Part shown: positions 17,455 to 25,165 of the stretch, piece by piece
How the letters are laid out: the number at the start of each line of letters is the position of its first letter
Numbering within the stretch: the stretch's first letter is position 1
Assembly: GCA_023419605.1 (NCBI GenBank)
Contig: JAEZXR010000098.1
Coordinates: 29,215 to 93,214, forward strand
DNA length: 64,000 nt
Direction of reading: 5' to 3'
Source: Bacillota bacterium
GTDB taxonomy: Bacteria; Bacillota; Clostridia; Acetivibrionales; JAEZXR01
Translations under genes and position numbers: made by a program
Notes under the pieces: model-generated
Database searches by the model: none
The model's input: only the letters and a program-made list of their open reading frames with translations
Told to the model about the DNA's origin: nothing

Positions 17455-18411
17455 TTAACCGGAAATCAGGGATTTCAAAAATCTTAGCTTCTCTTCCATA
17501 TGCAGGGCTCCGCCGCCCTCATGCCCATTAAAGGGGTAAATCTTTATATCCTTCTTACTTTGTATCCTGTTATAGGAGGCAAAATACAGTTTGGCCGGAC
17601 AGACGTTGTCCTTCAAAGCCACCGAGGCAAGCACCGGGCACTGGATACGCTCCGCCATATTCATGATGTCGAAATAGCTTAGGGTTTCAAATACCCTGTC
17701 CACCCTGTCCGGGAACCTTTTGAGGTAGTCCGTGACGGCAGAAAAAGAACCGTAGGCGCCCTCTACTCTCTTTTCAATATTGCTGTTGCTGGGCACATCC
17801 ACCATCATCGCGTAAGGTCTCTGATCCAGAGAACAAACCGCCATTCCCAAAGCGCCCCCCTGGCTTCCTCCCTCGATAATGATCCTTGTTTCGTCTATAC
17901 AGTCCAATGTGCAGGCAAAATCAATGGCTTTCAGGCAATCGATGTAAACGGAACGGAAATAATATTCTTCTTTATCCAGAACCCCCTTGCAAACCACACT
18001 CTGAGTCGTACCGCTGGAATAAACGGCTGCATTTCCTGTGTCCCCCAGCTGCTCCCTGCAATCCACGGAGATCACCGCCGCACCCATGGTGATCCAATGC
18101 ATAAAATCCGCCGGCCGTCCTCTGCTGCCGTTAAAGCCATGATAATGAATGATGCAGGGGTACTTCTCCCGTTTGATAAACTCCGGAACTATCAGCCAGC
18201 CGTGAATCCGGGTTTCATCAAATCCGTTGTAAGCAATCTGATAAACCTTCACGAAATCACTGGGGTACTCGTAAGGTATAATCTCCGTTCGCAAAGGTAC
18301 AGCCCTTCCCTTCTCCAGGGTTGCCTTCCAGAATTCATCAAAGTCCCTGCGTTTGGTTTGTGCCGGCATATACTCATACAACTCTCTGGAAACTTCTTCA
18401 ATATACATCAC
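17455..18411 (-). CDS. Acetyl xylan esterase / cephalosporin-C deacetylase family
   Basis: 318 aa alpha/beta hydrolase of carbohydrate esterase family 7 (AXE1). Nucleophile elbow GGSQGG (~185), the Asp of LKDNVCP (~270) and the His of NGHEGG (~300) give the triad. The usual RGQ motif of CE7 reads CREQLGDTG here, a visible deviation near the oxyanion region. No signal peptide: it would remove acetyl groups from imported xylo-oligosaccharides in the cytoplasm. The start is GTG at 18411 or the next codon ATG; AAAGGGA upstream fits either. A repeat/structured element lies upstream in the same orientation. Confidence 0.9.
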   Translation of the reverse strand: MMYIEEVSRELYEYMPAQTKRRDFDEFWKATLEKGRAVPLRTEIIPYEYPSDFVKVYQIAYNGFDETRIHGWLIVPEFIKREKYPCIIHYHGFNGSRGRPADFMHWITMGAAVISVDCREQLGDTGNAAVYSSGTTQSVVCKGVLDKEEYYFRSVYIDCLKAIDFACTLDCIDETRIIIEGGSQGGALGMAVCSLDQRPYAMMVDVPSNSNIEKRVEGAYGSFSAVTDYLKRFPDRVDRVFETLSYFDIMNMAERIQCPVLASVALKDNVCPAKLYFASYNRIQSKKDIKIYPFNGHEGGGALHMEEKLRFLKSLISG

Positions 18412-18540
18412 TCAACATCCCTTTCCCGGTTTCGCCTGTAAAAATAGCGATCACAGTTTTCATACTTTTTCCTAATTGTACCACAGAATGTACCTGAAGG
18501 CAAAAGTTCGCTTCCCTCTCTCGATGAAATAGAAAACTTC

Positions 18541-18718
18541 AATTCGTAATTTGGCTGTGAGAGTGATCTGCGTAGGAAAATTTCTCCCGACCCGTAAGGA
18601 ATACCTCTAAGGAAAGTGCCTGATGATGCCCCCTAGAGACATTTCCCCGCCAGGCAGCTTTCCGTTGCTGTTGAAATTTTCTGGAGCAGACCACCGAACA
18701 GAAGCCAAATTACGAATG
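18541..18718 (-). ncRNA. Structured repeat element, copy 1 (candidate RNA)
   Basis: Read on the minus strand this shares with copies at 54.6 and 63.8 kb the cores GGGAAATGTCTC and AGAGGTATTCCTTA followed by GGGT and GGAGAAA. Outer arms ATTCGTAATTTGGCT (18542-18556 plus strand) and its exact complement (18703-18717) form a 15-bp stem whose sequence is unlike that of the other copies. The inner stem GAAAATTT/AAATTTTC replaces GACAGTTT/AAACTGTC of the other copies, a compensatory change. No coding potential is seen. It lies ~130 nt upstream of the esterase start. It fills most of the 394-nt gap between the esterase and the KdpD-like gene. Confidence 0.65.
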
Positions 18719-18805
18719 GAAGATAGAAAACATTGTTTTATCATTTTCCTTCCGGATATGATATAATAGTACTAATCACAAAGACAAAAGTAGGTTTGAA
18801 AAATT

Positions 18806-19948
18806 ATGAATGATCCGTATAAACGATTAACACCGGATGAAGCATTAAAAGCCGCCGCTGAGCACAATCGGGGCCATCTGAAAATATTTATCGGCTATGC
18901 GCCTGGAGTTGGGAAGACCTATTCCATGTTGAATGAAGGAAACCGCAGGCTGCAACGGGGACAGGATATTGTCGTCGGCTATGTGGAATCCCACCACCGG
19001 GAAGAAACTGACAAGCAAGTTGGCAGCCTTGAAATCATACCCAGGAAAAAGGTCGAGTATAATGGCACTACCATGGAAGAAATGGACACAGAGGCCATTA
19101 TTGAGAGAAATCCCAAGGCCGTCCTGGTAGATGAACTGGCCCATACCAACGTTCCCGGTTCCAGAAACAAAAAGCGGTATGAGGATGTAGAAGAGATTCT
19201 TGCTGCCGGCATCAATGTGATCACTACACTTAACATTCAGCATTTGGAAAGCTTGAACGATATTGTAAAGCAAATTACCGGTATCTGTGTCCGGGAAACC
19301 ATTCCGGATTCTATTGTAGAGAAAGCGGACGAGGTTGTCGTCGTAGACATTACTCCCGATGCCCTTCAAAACAGGCTCAAGCGGGGAAATGTCTACAACC
19401 TGGAGAAGGTACCCCAGGCCCTGAAGAATTTCTTCCGGAAAGGCAACCTGAATGCCTTGCGGGAAATTGCCCTGCGTCAGACCGCCGAAGAAGTAGATGA
19501 AGATCTGGAAGAGTATATGAAGGAGCATGGCATCAAGGACAACTGGCGCACGGTTGAGCGGGTTATGGTCTGTATCAGCCCCAGCCCCTCTGCCAAAAGA
19601 TTAATCCGCAGAGGCGCACGGATTGCCAGAAGGTACAAGTGTGAATGGATTGTGGCCAGTGTCGATTGTACGAATCTGTTTGCCCCCAAACTGACCCCAA
19701 GACTGAAGGAATCTCTCGAAAGCCACTATAAGCTGGCAAAACAGCTGGGAGCAGAGGTTGTGAAGCTTGTCGGCAAAAGTGTATCGGGAGAATTGGTGCG
19801 CTTTGCCCATGAACGGCACATCACCCAGATTATTCTGGGCCATTCTACCCGAACCAAGCTCCAAACCCTTGTCAGGGGCTCTACGGTTAACAAGCTTTTA
19901 AAAAAGGCAAAAAACATTGAAATTCATGTAATTCCCAATGAAATATGA
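18806..19948 (+). CDS. KdpD N-terminal sensor domain protein without kinase
   Basis: 380 aa, against ~900 for full KdpD. Residues ~18-228 are the KdpD domain with Walker A GYAPGVGKTYSML and Walker B VLVDELAHTN; residues ~250-378 are a universal-stress-protein fold (CISPSPSAKRLIRRGARIA; ILGHSTRTKLQ). Membrane helices, GAF and histidine kinase are all absent and the stop is followed at once by a terminator, so this is a natural stand-alone form, known in some cyanobacteria and Firmicutes. In such proteins the USP part can bind c-di-AMP. It faces kdpFABC tail to tail, which suggests a role in K+ uptake control. Confidence 0.88.
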   Translation: MNDPYKRLTPDEALKAAAEHNRGHLKIFIGYAPGVGKTYSMLNEGNRRLQRGQDIVVGYVESHHREETDKQVGSLEIIPRKKVEYNGTTMEEMDTEAIIERNPKAVLVDELAHTNVPGSRNKKRYEDVEEILAAGINVITTLNIQHLESLNDIVKQITGICVRETIPDSIVEKADEVVVVDITPDALQNRLKRGNVYNLEKVPQALKNFFRKGNLNALREIALRQTAEEVDEDLEEYMKEHGIKDNWRTVERVMVCISPSPSAKRLIRRGARIARRYKCEWIVASVDCTNLFAPKLTPRLKESLESHYKLAKQLGAEVVKLVGKSVSGELVRFAHERHITQIILGHSTRTKLQTLVRGSTVNKLLKKAKNIEIHVIPNEI

Positions 19949-19954
19949 ATATCC

Positions 19955-20002
19955 GCATAAAAATACTACCGTAGGAGGTTTCCTACGGTAGTATTTTTAT
20001 GC
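19955..20002. terminator. Bidirectional terminator of the KdpD-like gene and the kdp operon
   Basis: A perfect 22-bp stem (arm start GCATAAAAATACTACC) with a 4-nt loop. On the minus strand the last three codons of a small membrane protein gene lie within its right arm. Confidence 0.85.
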
Positions 20003-20140
20003 ATACTTATCATCTTCATCCATTTTATAACGGACAGCATTTAGTTTTTTGAAATAGTAGTAATCATCAATCTTTTTAATCAGGATGATTACACTCACAA
20101 TAATTACACAAAGCCCTACTTTTGCCAGGAATCGTTCCAT
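19997..20140 (-). CDS. Small membrane protein at the end of the kdp operon
   Basis: A 47-aa reading frame 43 nt after kdpC on the same strand. One hydrophobic helix (~5-21, LAKVGLCVIIVSVIILI) is followed by a basic/aromatic patch (KKIDDYYYFKKL) and an acidic end (MDEDDKYA). The predicted topology is a single N-terminal membrane span with a charged cytoplasmic tail. The ribosome site is weak (AGAG). No family is recognised. It would be co-transcribed with kdpFABC and could be an accessory or regulatory microprotein of the K+ pump. Confidence 0.55.
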   Translation of the reverse strand: MERFLAKVGLCVIIVSVIILIKKIDDYYYFKKLNAVRYKMDEDDKYA

Positions 20141-20183
20141 GACAATCATCTCTTTTCTAATTTATAATGCCCTGAAATTCCCT

Positions 20184-20804
20184 TTACTTCAGCCTCTTTG
20201 CGATTTCCATATTGACCAGTAAAACATTCACCCTGGACTCTCCAAATACGCCCCACTGCCGTCCCTCGGTATTTTTTCTAACCATTTCCTCCAGATCCGT
20301 CGTACTGATTCCTGTCGCCTTTGCAATGGCCGGAATTTGGATTTTTGCAGCCTCCGGGCTGATATGGGGGTCCAGTCCCGACCCGGAGCTGGTAAGTAGG
20401 TCTGTAGGAATGTCTTCCCTCTTTACCCCCGGGTGCGTTTTCAGGAATTCCTCCATATCCTTTTGTACTCTTTCTACCAGGGCCGGATTGGAAGGCGCCA
20501 GGTTTGCAGAACCGGAAGAAACTCCCGCATAGGCCGTTTTCCCTTCTTTGTCCGGTATTGTATCTTCTTTCTTGTAAGTATTGTAATTATAAGCGGAAAC
20601 CCTGCCATGGAAGAACCTGGGGTCGGTAAAATTCTGCCCCAAAAGTACGGAACCCACCTTGGCTCCATTGTACTCCACCATACTTCCGCCGGCCTGCTTC
20701 GGGAATATCAACCGGCTGATTCCTGTCATGCCCAGAGGAAATATAACTCCGCATAGCAGTAATAAAGCTGCGCTTACAGCAATGGCTCTTATCAATATTT
20801 TCAT
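20184..20804 (-). CDS. kdpC: K+-transporting ATPase subunit C
   Basis: 206 aa. One N-terminal membrane helix (~7-27) and a soluble domain with family motifs GSVLLGQNFTDPRFFHGR (~50), SGSGLDPHISPEAAKIQ (~145) and the C-terminal ESRVNVLLVNMEIAKRL. KdpC is the periplasm-facing catalytic chaperone of the KdpFABC pump. It starts 13 nt after kdpB. No truncation. Confidence 0.97.
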   Translation of the reverse strand: MKILIRAIAVSAALLLLCGVIFPLGMTGISRLIFPKQAGGSMVEYNGAKVGSVLLGQNFTDPRFFHGRVSAYNYNTYKKEDTIPDKEGKTAYAGVSSGSANLAPSNPALVERVQKDMEEFLKTHPGVKREDIPTDLLTSSGSGLDPHISPEAAKIQIPAIAKATGISTTDLEEMVRKNTEGRQWGVFGESRVNVLLVNMEIAKRLK

Positions 20805-20817
20805 TCCATATCCCTCC

Positions 20818-22872
20818 CTAACCCAAATTCAGAAGCCGCAGTACCGGGTGGATGATAATATCGATCAGCTTGATCCCTGCAAAGGGAACAAGAACTCCTC
20901 CCAGACCGTAAATCATCATATTTTTCGCCAGTATGGCTTCGGCGCTCATGGGTTTGTATTTAACGCCCCGCATTGCAATGGGGATCAAGGCCGGTATAAT
21001 GATGGCATTGAAGATCAAGGCAGACAATATGGCACTCTGGGAAGATGCCAATCCCATAATGTTCAGCACGTTCATCTGCGGTATTGCCGCGGCAAATATG
21101 GCCGGAATGATGGCAAAATACTTGGCCACATCGTTGGCAATACTGAAAGTGGTAAGGGATCCCCGGGTAATCAGAAGCTGTTTACCGATTTCTACCACCT
21201 CAATGATTTTGGTAGGATCTGAATCCAGGTCTACCATATTGGCCGCTTCCTTGGCTGCCACAGTACCACTGTTCATGGCCAGACCCACGTCCGCCTGGGC
21301 CAGGGCCGGAGCATCGTTAGTACCGTCACCCGTCATGGCAACCAGCCGCCCCTGGGCCTGTTCCTTTTTGATTACTTCAATCTTATCCTCCGGCTTGCAT
21401 TCAGCAATAAAATCATCCACTCCGGCTTCTCTTGCGATGGTTTCTGCCGTCAGAGGGTTATCACCCGTGCACATAACCGTTCTTATACCGATTTCCCGCA
21501 GCCGTGCAAACCGTTCTACCAGACCGGGCTTCACCGTGTCCTTGAGATAAACAACTCCGAAGATTTCCTTATCTACGCATACGACCAGCGGCGTACCGCC
21601 CAGCTTGGCAATCCTTGTGGTCACACCCTCCAGATCCTGTGGGATGGTACCTCCCAAATTGACTGCGAACTTTTTGATGGCATCCGAAGCTCCTTTTCTC
21701 ACCTGCGCACCATTGGGAAGGTTCATACCGCTCATTCGTGTTTGACCGGTAAACTCAATGAACTCTGCTGTCTTATACTCCTCCACATTGGCCTTTATTC
21801 CCTGCTTTCCTGCCAGTTCCACTATGGATCGCCCTTCCGGTGTTTCATCCTTTATGGAGGCAATCAAAGCGAACCGTGTCACTTCTTCTACCGTATGCTT
21901 TCCTACAGCGGTGAATTCTGCCGCAAGACGATTTCCATACGTAATGGTACCCGTTTTATCCAATATCATGGTGTCCACATCCCCGCAGGCTTCTACCGCC
22001 TTACCGGACATGGCGATAACGTTAAACCGGGTTACCCTGTCCATTCCTGCGATACCGATGGCGGATAAAAGGCCGCCGATGGTAGTAGGAATCAGGCATA
22101 CCAGCAGTGCAATCAACGTGGAAACGGGAATTTTTACCCCTGCATAATTGGCCATGGGATAGAGGGCCACGATGACCACCAGGAATATCATGGTCAGACT
22201 TACCAGCACCGTTGTTAAGGCAATTTCATTGGGCGTCTTCTGCCGGGAAGCCCCTTCTACCAGGCTGATCATTTTCTCCAGGAAAGATTCTCCGGGTGTT
22301 GCCGTGATCCTTACCTTCAGCCAGTCACTGACTACCTTGGTACCTCCCGTAACGGAGCTGAAATCTCCGCCGGCTTCCTTCATCACCGGAGCCGATTCGC
22401 CGGTGATGGCTGACTCGTCCACAAAGCCCAAACCTTCTACCACTTCTCCGTCATTCGGAATTACATCTCCGATTTCTACTAAAACGATATCACCCTTTTT
22501 CACTTCGCTGGCATTGACGATTCTGGTAGAACCGCTCTTATCCAGAAGCTTTGCCTTGGTGTCCTTCCTTGTCTTTTTCAAACTCTCCGCCTGGGCTTTT
22601 CCCCTGCCTTCCGCCACAGCCTCAGCAAAATTTGCAAACAGTACCGTGACAAACAGGATGATGGTGACGATGGCATTATATAGGCGGCTTCCCTCCGCTT
22701 CTATAATGGTAGGGAAAAAGGTGAGAAACAAGGTAATCAGGAAACCGATTTCCACTACAAACATTACAGGATTTTTTATCATATCTTTGGGATTCAATTT
22801 TACAAAGGAATCCTTAATGGCATTTACAACAATTTCTTTTGTAATCCAGCTTTTTTTATTTTCTTTTCTCAT
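20818..22872 (-). CDS. kdpB: K+-transporting P-type ATPase subunit B
   Basis: 684 aa. P-type ATPase with the phosphorylation site DKTGTITYG (Asp ~305), actuator loop ITGESAPV, nucleotide-binding KGASDAIKK, and hinge MTGDGTNDAPALAQADVG. Seven membrane segments in the usual places. It hydrolyses ATP to drive K+ import through KdpA. AAGGGGTG precedes ATG; it sits 13 nt after kdpA. Confidence 0.98.
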   Translation of the reverse strand: MRKENKKSWITKEIVVNAIKDSFVKLNPKDMIKNPVMFVVEIGFLITLFLTFFPTIIEAEGSRLYNAIVTIILFVTVLFANFAEAVAEGRGKAQAESLKKTRKDTKAKLLDKSGSTRIVNASEVKKGDIVLVEIGDVIPNDGEVVEGLGFVDESAITGESAPVMKEAGGDFSSVTGGTKVVSDWLKVRITATPGESFLEKMISLVEGASRQKTPNEIALTTVLVSLTMIFLVVIVALYPMANYAGVKIPVSTLIALLVCLIPTTIGGLLSAIGIAGMDRVTRFNVIAMSGKAVEACGDVDTMILDKTGTITYGNRLAAEFTAVGKHTVEEVTRFALIASIKDETPEGRSIVELAGKQGIKANVEEYKTAEFIEFTGQTRMSGMNLPNGAQVRKGASDAIKKFAVNLGGTIPQDLEGVTTRIAKLGGTPLVVCVDKEIFGVVYLKDTVKPGLVERFARLREIGIRTVMCTGDNPLTAETIAREAGVDDFIAECKPEDKIEVIKKEQAQGRLVAMTGDGTNDAPALAQADVGLAMNSGTVAAKEAANMVDLDSDPTKIIEVVEIGKQLLITRGSLTTFSIANDVAKYFAIIPAIFAAAIPQMNVLNIMGLASSQSAILSALIFNAIIIPALIPIAMRGVKYKPMSAEAILAKNMMIYGLGGVLVPFAGIKLIDIIIHPVLRLLNLG

Positions 22873-22885
22873 TGTTCACACCCCT

Positions 22886-24565
22886 TTACCGTCCGATGGT
22901 CAAGTGCTCTGCTACCGGGCCTAAAGCGATGGCCGGGAAGAATGTCAAAGCACCGATGATGATGACAACTGCAACCAGTATTACTGTAAAAAGCGTATTG
23001 TCTGTCCGGAAAGTTCCTACGCCCACCGGCACTTCCCTCTTTGCCGCCAGGGACCCTGCGACGGCAAGCAATGCAATAATGGAAATGTATCTTCCAAGGA
23101 ACATGACAAGTCCTGTGCTTACATTCCAGAACATCGTATTATCCGCCAACCCTTCAAAGCCGGAACCATTATTGGCGGCCGAAGAAGTAAACTCGTACAG
23201 GATTTGTGAAAGCCCATGGAACCCCGGATTTGTTATCCCTGCCAGGCCCTGGGGAACGATGAGTGCGATGGCGGAAGATAGCAATATGATAAAGGGGTGT
23301 ACCAAAATCGCCAGAGCGATGAGCTTCACTTCCCTGCCTTCAATTTTCTTTCCCAGAAACTCCGGTGTCCTTCCTACCATCAAACCGCAAAGGAATACAG
23401 CCAATATGGCATACATCAGCATATTCATAAATCCTACACCCTTGCCGCCAAAGACAACATTGATCATCATCTGCCATAGTGCAACCAGTCCGCCTAAGGG
23501 TGTCAGAGAATCATGCATGTTGTTGACGGAGCCTGTGGTGGCAGCCGTTGTTACCGTGGTAAAGAGGGCGGACTGTGCCGTTCCGAACCGTACTTCCTTT
23601 CCTTCCATGTTCCCCATTGCCTGGCTTACGCCTGCATTTGCCAATACCGGATTTCCTGCCGACTCGAAAACGTAGGCACCTGTCAAGGATACTGCAAAAA
23701 GTATGGCCATGGCCGCAAAGATCACCCATCCCTGTTTTCTGTTCCGCAGCATTAATCCGAAGGCATATACCAGCGAAGTGGGCAGCAGCATCATGCAGAG
23801 CATATGAATTACATTGGTCAGAGGCGTTGGGTTCTCAAAGGGATGCGCCGCGTTGGCTCCAAGAAATCCTCCACCGTTTGTTCCGATGTGCTTTATGGCT
23901 TCAAGAGAAGCTATAGGCCCTAAGGGGATATCCTGCAAGGTTCCTTCCAGGGTTGTCACTGTCTGGTTGGAAGATAGGGTCTGCGGCACTCCCTGCCATA
24001 CCAGAAGCAGTGTAACAATGATGGCCGTAGGCAGCAGTATTCGTGTTGTGAGTCTTATAATATCTACAAAGAAATTTCCCACGGTTTTTGCTTTGCCTGT
24101 AATGCCGCGGATAAAGGCAGCAGCTGCGGCAAAGCCTGTTGCGGCCGAAGTAAACATAAGGAACGTAATGGCTGCCATCTGGCTTAGATACGACAATCCC
24201 CATTCCCCACTGTAATGTTGAAGGTTTGTGTTGGTGATAAAGCTTATGGCTGTATTAAAAGCCAGAGACGGCTCCATATTTTTGCTGCCGTTTGGATTCA
24301 AACCGATAAAATCCTGTATACGGAAAATCAAGTAAACCAGCAAGGTCATCACCAGGTTTGTGACCACCAGCGCCACGGCATACTGCTTCCAGTTCATTTC
24401 CTCCCTTTTCAGTCCCGTCAATTTGTAAAGTAGATTTTCAATCCTGTCCATAACAGGATCTGCAAAGGTTTTTTCTCCGCTTATGACTTTGTAGATGTAT
24501 TTTCCCATTGGAACCACCAGCAGCATTACCAGTGCCAGTGTAAGTAAAATCTGTACAACGCCCAT
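22886..24565 (-). CDS. kdpA: K+-transporting ATPase subunit A
   Basis: 559 aa, about ten membrane segments with the four K+ selectivity loops of the SKT superfamily, seen for instance as TNTNLQHYSGE (~110), GTNGGGFLGANAAHP (~230), TTAATTGSVNNMHDS (~345) and SSAANNGSGFEGL (~470). It forms the K+ selectivity path of the pump. A good ribosome site, GAAGGAGG, precedes ATG. A strong stem-loop occupies the 122-nt gap between kdpF and this gene. Confidence 0.98.
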   Translation of the reverse strand: MGVVQILLTLALVMLLVVPMGKYIYKVISGEKTFADPVMDRIENLLYKLTGLKREEMNWKQYAVALVVTNLVMTLLVYLIFRIQDFIGLNPNGSKNMEPSLAFNTAISFITNTNLQHYSGEWGLSYLSQMAAITFLMFTSAATGFAAAAAFIRGITGKAKTVGNFFVDIIRLTTRILLPTAIIVTLLLVWQGVPQTLSSNQTVTTLEGTLQDIPLGPIASLEAIKHIGTNGGGFLGANAAHPFENPTPLTNVIHMLCMMLLPTSLVYAFGLMLRNRKQGWVIFAAMAILFAVSLTGAYVFESAGNPVLANAGVSQAMGNMEGKEVRFGTAQSALFTTVTTAATTGSVNNMHDSLTPLGGLVALWQMMINVVFGGKGVGFMNMLMYAILAVFLCGLMVGRTPEFLGKKIEGREVKLIALAILVHPFIILLSSAIALIVPQGLAGITNPGFHGLSQILYEFTSSAANNGSGFEGLADNTMFWNVSTGLVMFLGRYISIIALLAVAGSLAAKREVPVGVGTFRTDNTLFTVILVAVVIIIGALTFFPAIALGPVAEHLTIGR

Positions 24566-24595
24566 TGTAAGGCCTCCTTCTTCTGCTAAGGGCCG

Positions 24596-24682
24596 GCTGA
24601 AATATTACTTCCGATACTTTTTCGGGATGCGGGGCTCTGCTGTGGCAGCCTGAAAAAGCTTTAGCGGAAGTTATATTTCAGC
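24596..24682 (-). promoter_or_regulatory. Stem-loop between kdpF and kdpA
   Basis: Outer arms GCTGAAATATTACTTCCG (24596-24613) and CGGAAGTTATATTTCAGC (24665-24682) pair with one mismatch; an inner CTTTTTC / GAAAAAG stem extends it. There is no T-run, so it is probably an RNA-stability or translation-setting structure. I could not match it to a known K+ or c-di-AMP riboswitch. Confidence 0.5.
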
Positions 24683-24687
24683 GATCC

Positions 24688-24765
24688 CTAAAATTTCTCC
24701 GGATTAACCAGTACATACCCCAGGTATAAAAACAATACTGCGGATATTATAATTAAAGCGATCAT
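24688..24765 (-). CDS. kdpF: K+-transporting ATPase subunit F
   Basis: A 25-aa single-span membrane peptide: hydrophobic core IIISAVLFLYLGYVLVNPEKF with the Y-L-V...P-E-K/R-F ending typical of KdpF. It stabilises the Kdp complex at the KdpA surface. GGAGGGAC precedes ATG. Too short for most gene callers. It follows another small membrane peptide gene by 16 nt. Confidence 0.88.
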   Translation of the reverse strand: MIALIIISAVLFLYLGYVLVNPEKF

Positions 24766-24781
24766 TCTTCCGTCCCTCCAT

Positions 24782-24874
24782 TCACTTGCTTATCTGTCCG
24801 TCGCACCACTTTGCAAACAGTAAAACCAGTCCGAAACACACCAGCAAAGTACCTGCAAAAATAGCATCCAGCAC
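24782..24874 (-). CDS. Small membrane peptide, first gene of the kdp operon
   Basis: A 30-aa reading frame starting GTG, with GGGAGGTGG upstream. One hydrophobic span (~5-22, IFAGTLLVCFGLVLLFAKW) and a short polar end (CDGQISK). Similar unnamed peptides ending in a W/R-C-D/E pattern precede kdpF in other Gram-positive kdp operons, as far as I recall. It may be a second KdpF-like stabiliser. The ribosome site and operon position support translation. Confidence 0.6.
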   Translation of the reverse strand: MLDAIFAGTLLVCFGLVLLFAKWCDGQISK

Positions 24875-25165
24875 TATAACCACCTCCCGGTAAACTCTTA
24901 TGCGGCACCATAAGTGCCATTGAGTATAGGCTTATTGTACGCTAAAAAATATTTTTTCTAAATCTTCATAAAATTCGAGGTACGTTTTTGCTCAACTTAT
25001 TAGGAACCATCTGTTGAGTTTAACTCCTTTTCTCATAGTGATATCTTTTATTTTCTCATTTTAATGATAGTCTGATACGTTGCATTATAAGACTTCTGAA
25101 TCTATACTTTAAGTAAAGGGAAAATAAATATAATGTTGTTTCAGGAGAAGAGAAGGAGATTCTAT

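Noticed and set aside
24596..24682. c-di-AMP (ydaO) or other riboswitch between kdpF and kdpA
   Set aside because: The fold is strong but I do not see the conserved ydaO blocks; it lies inside the operon, not at its head.
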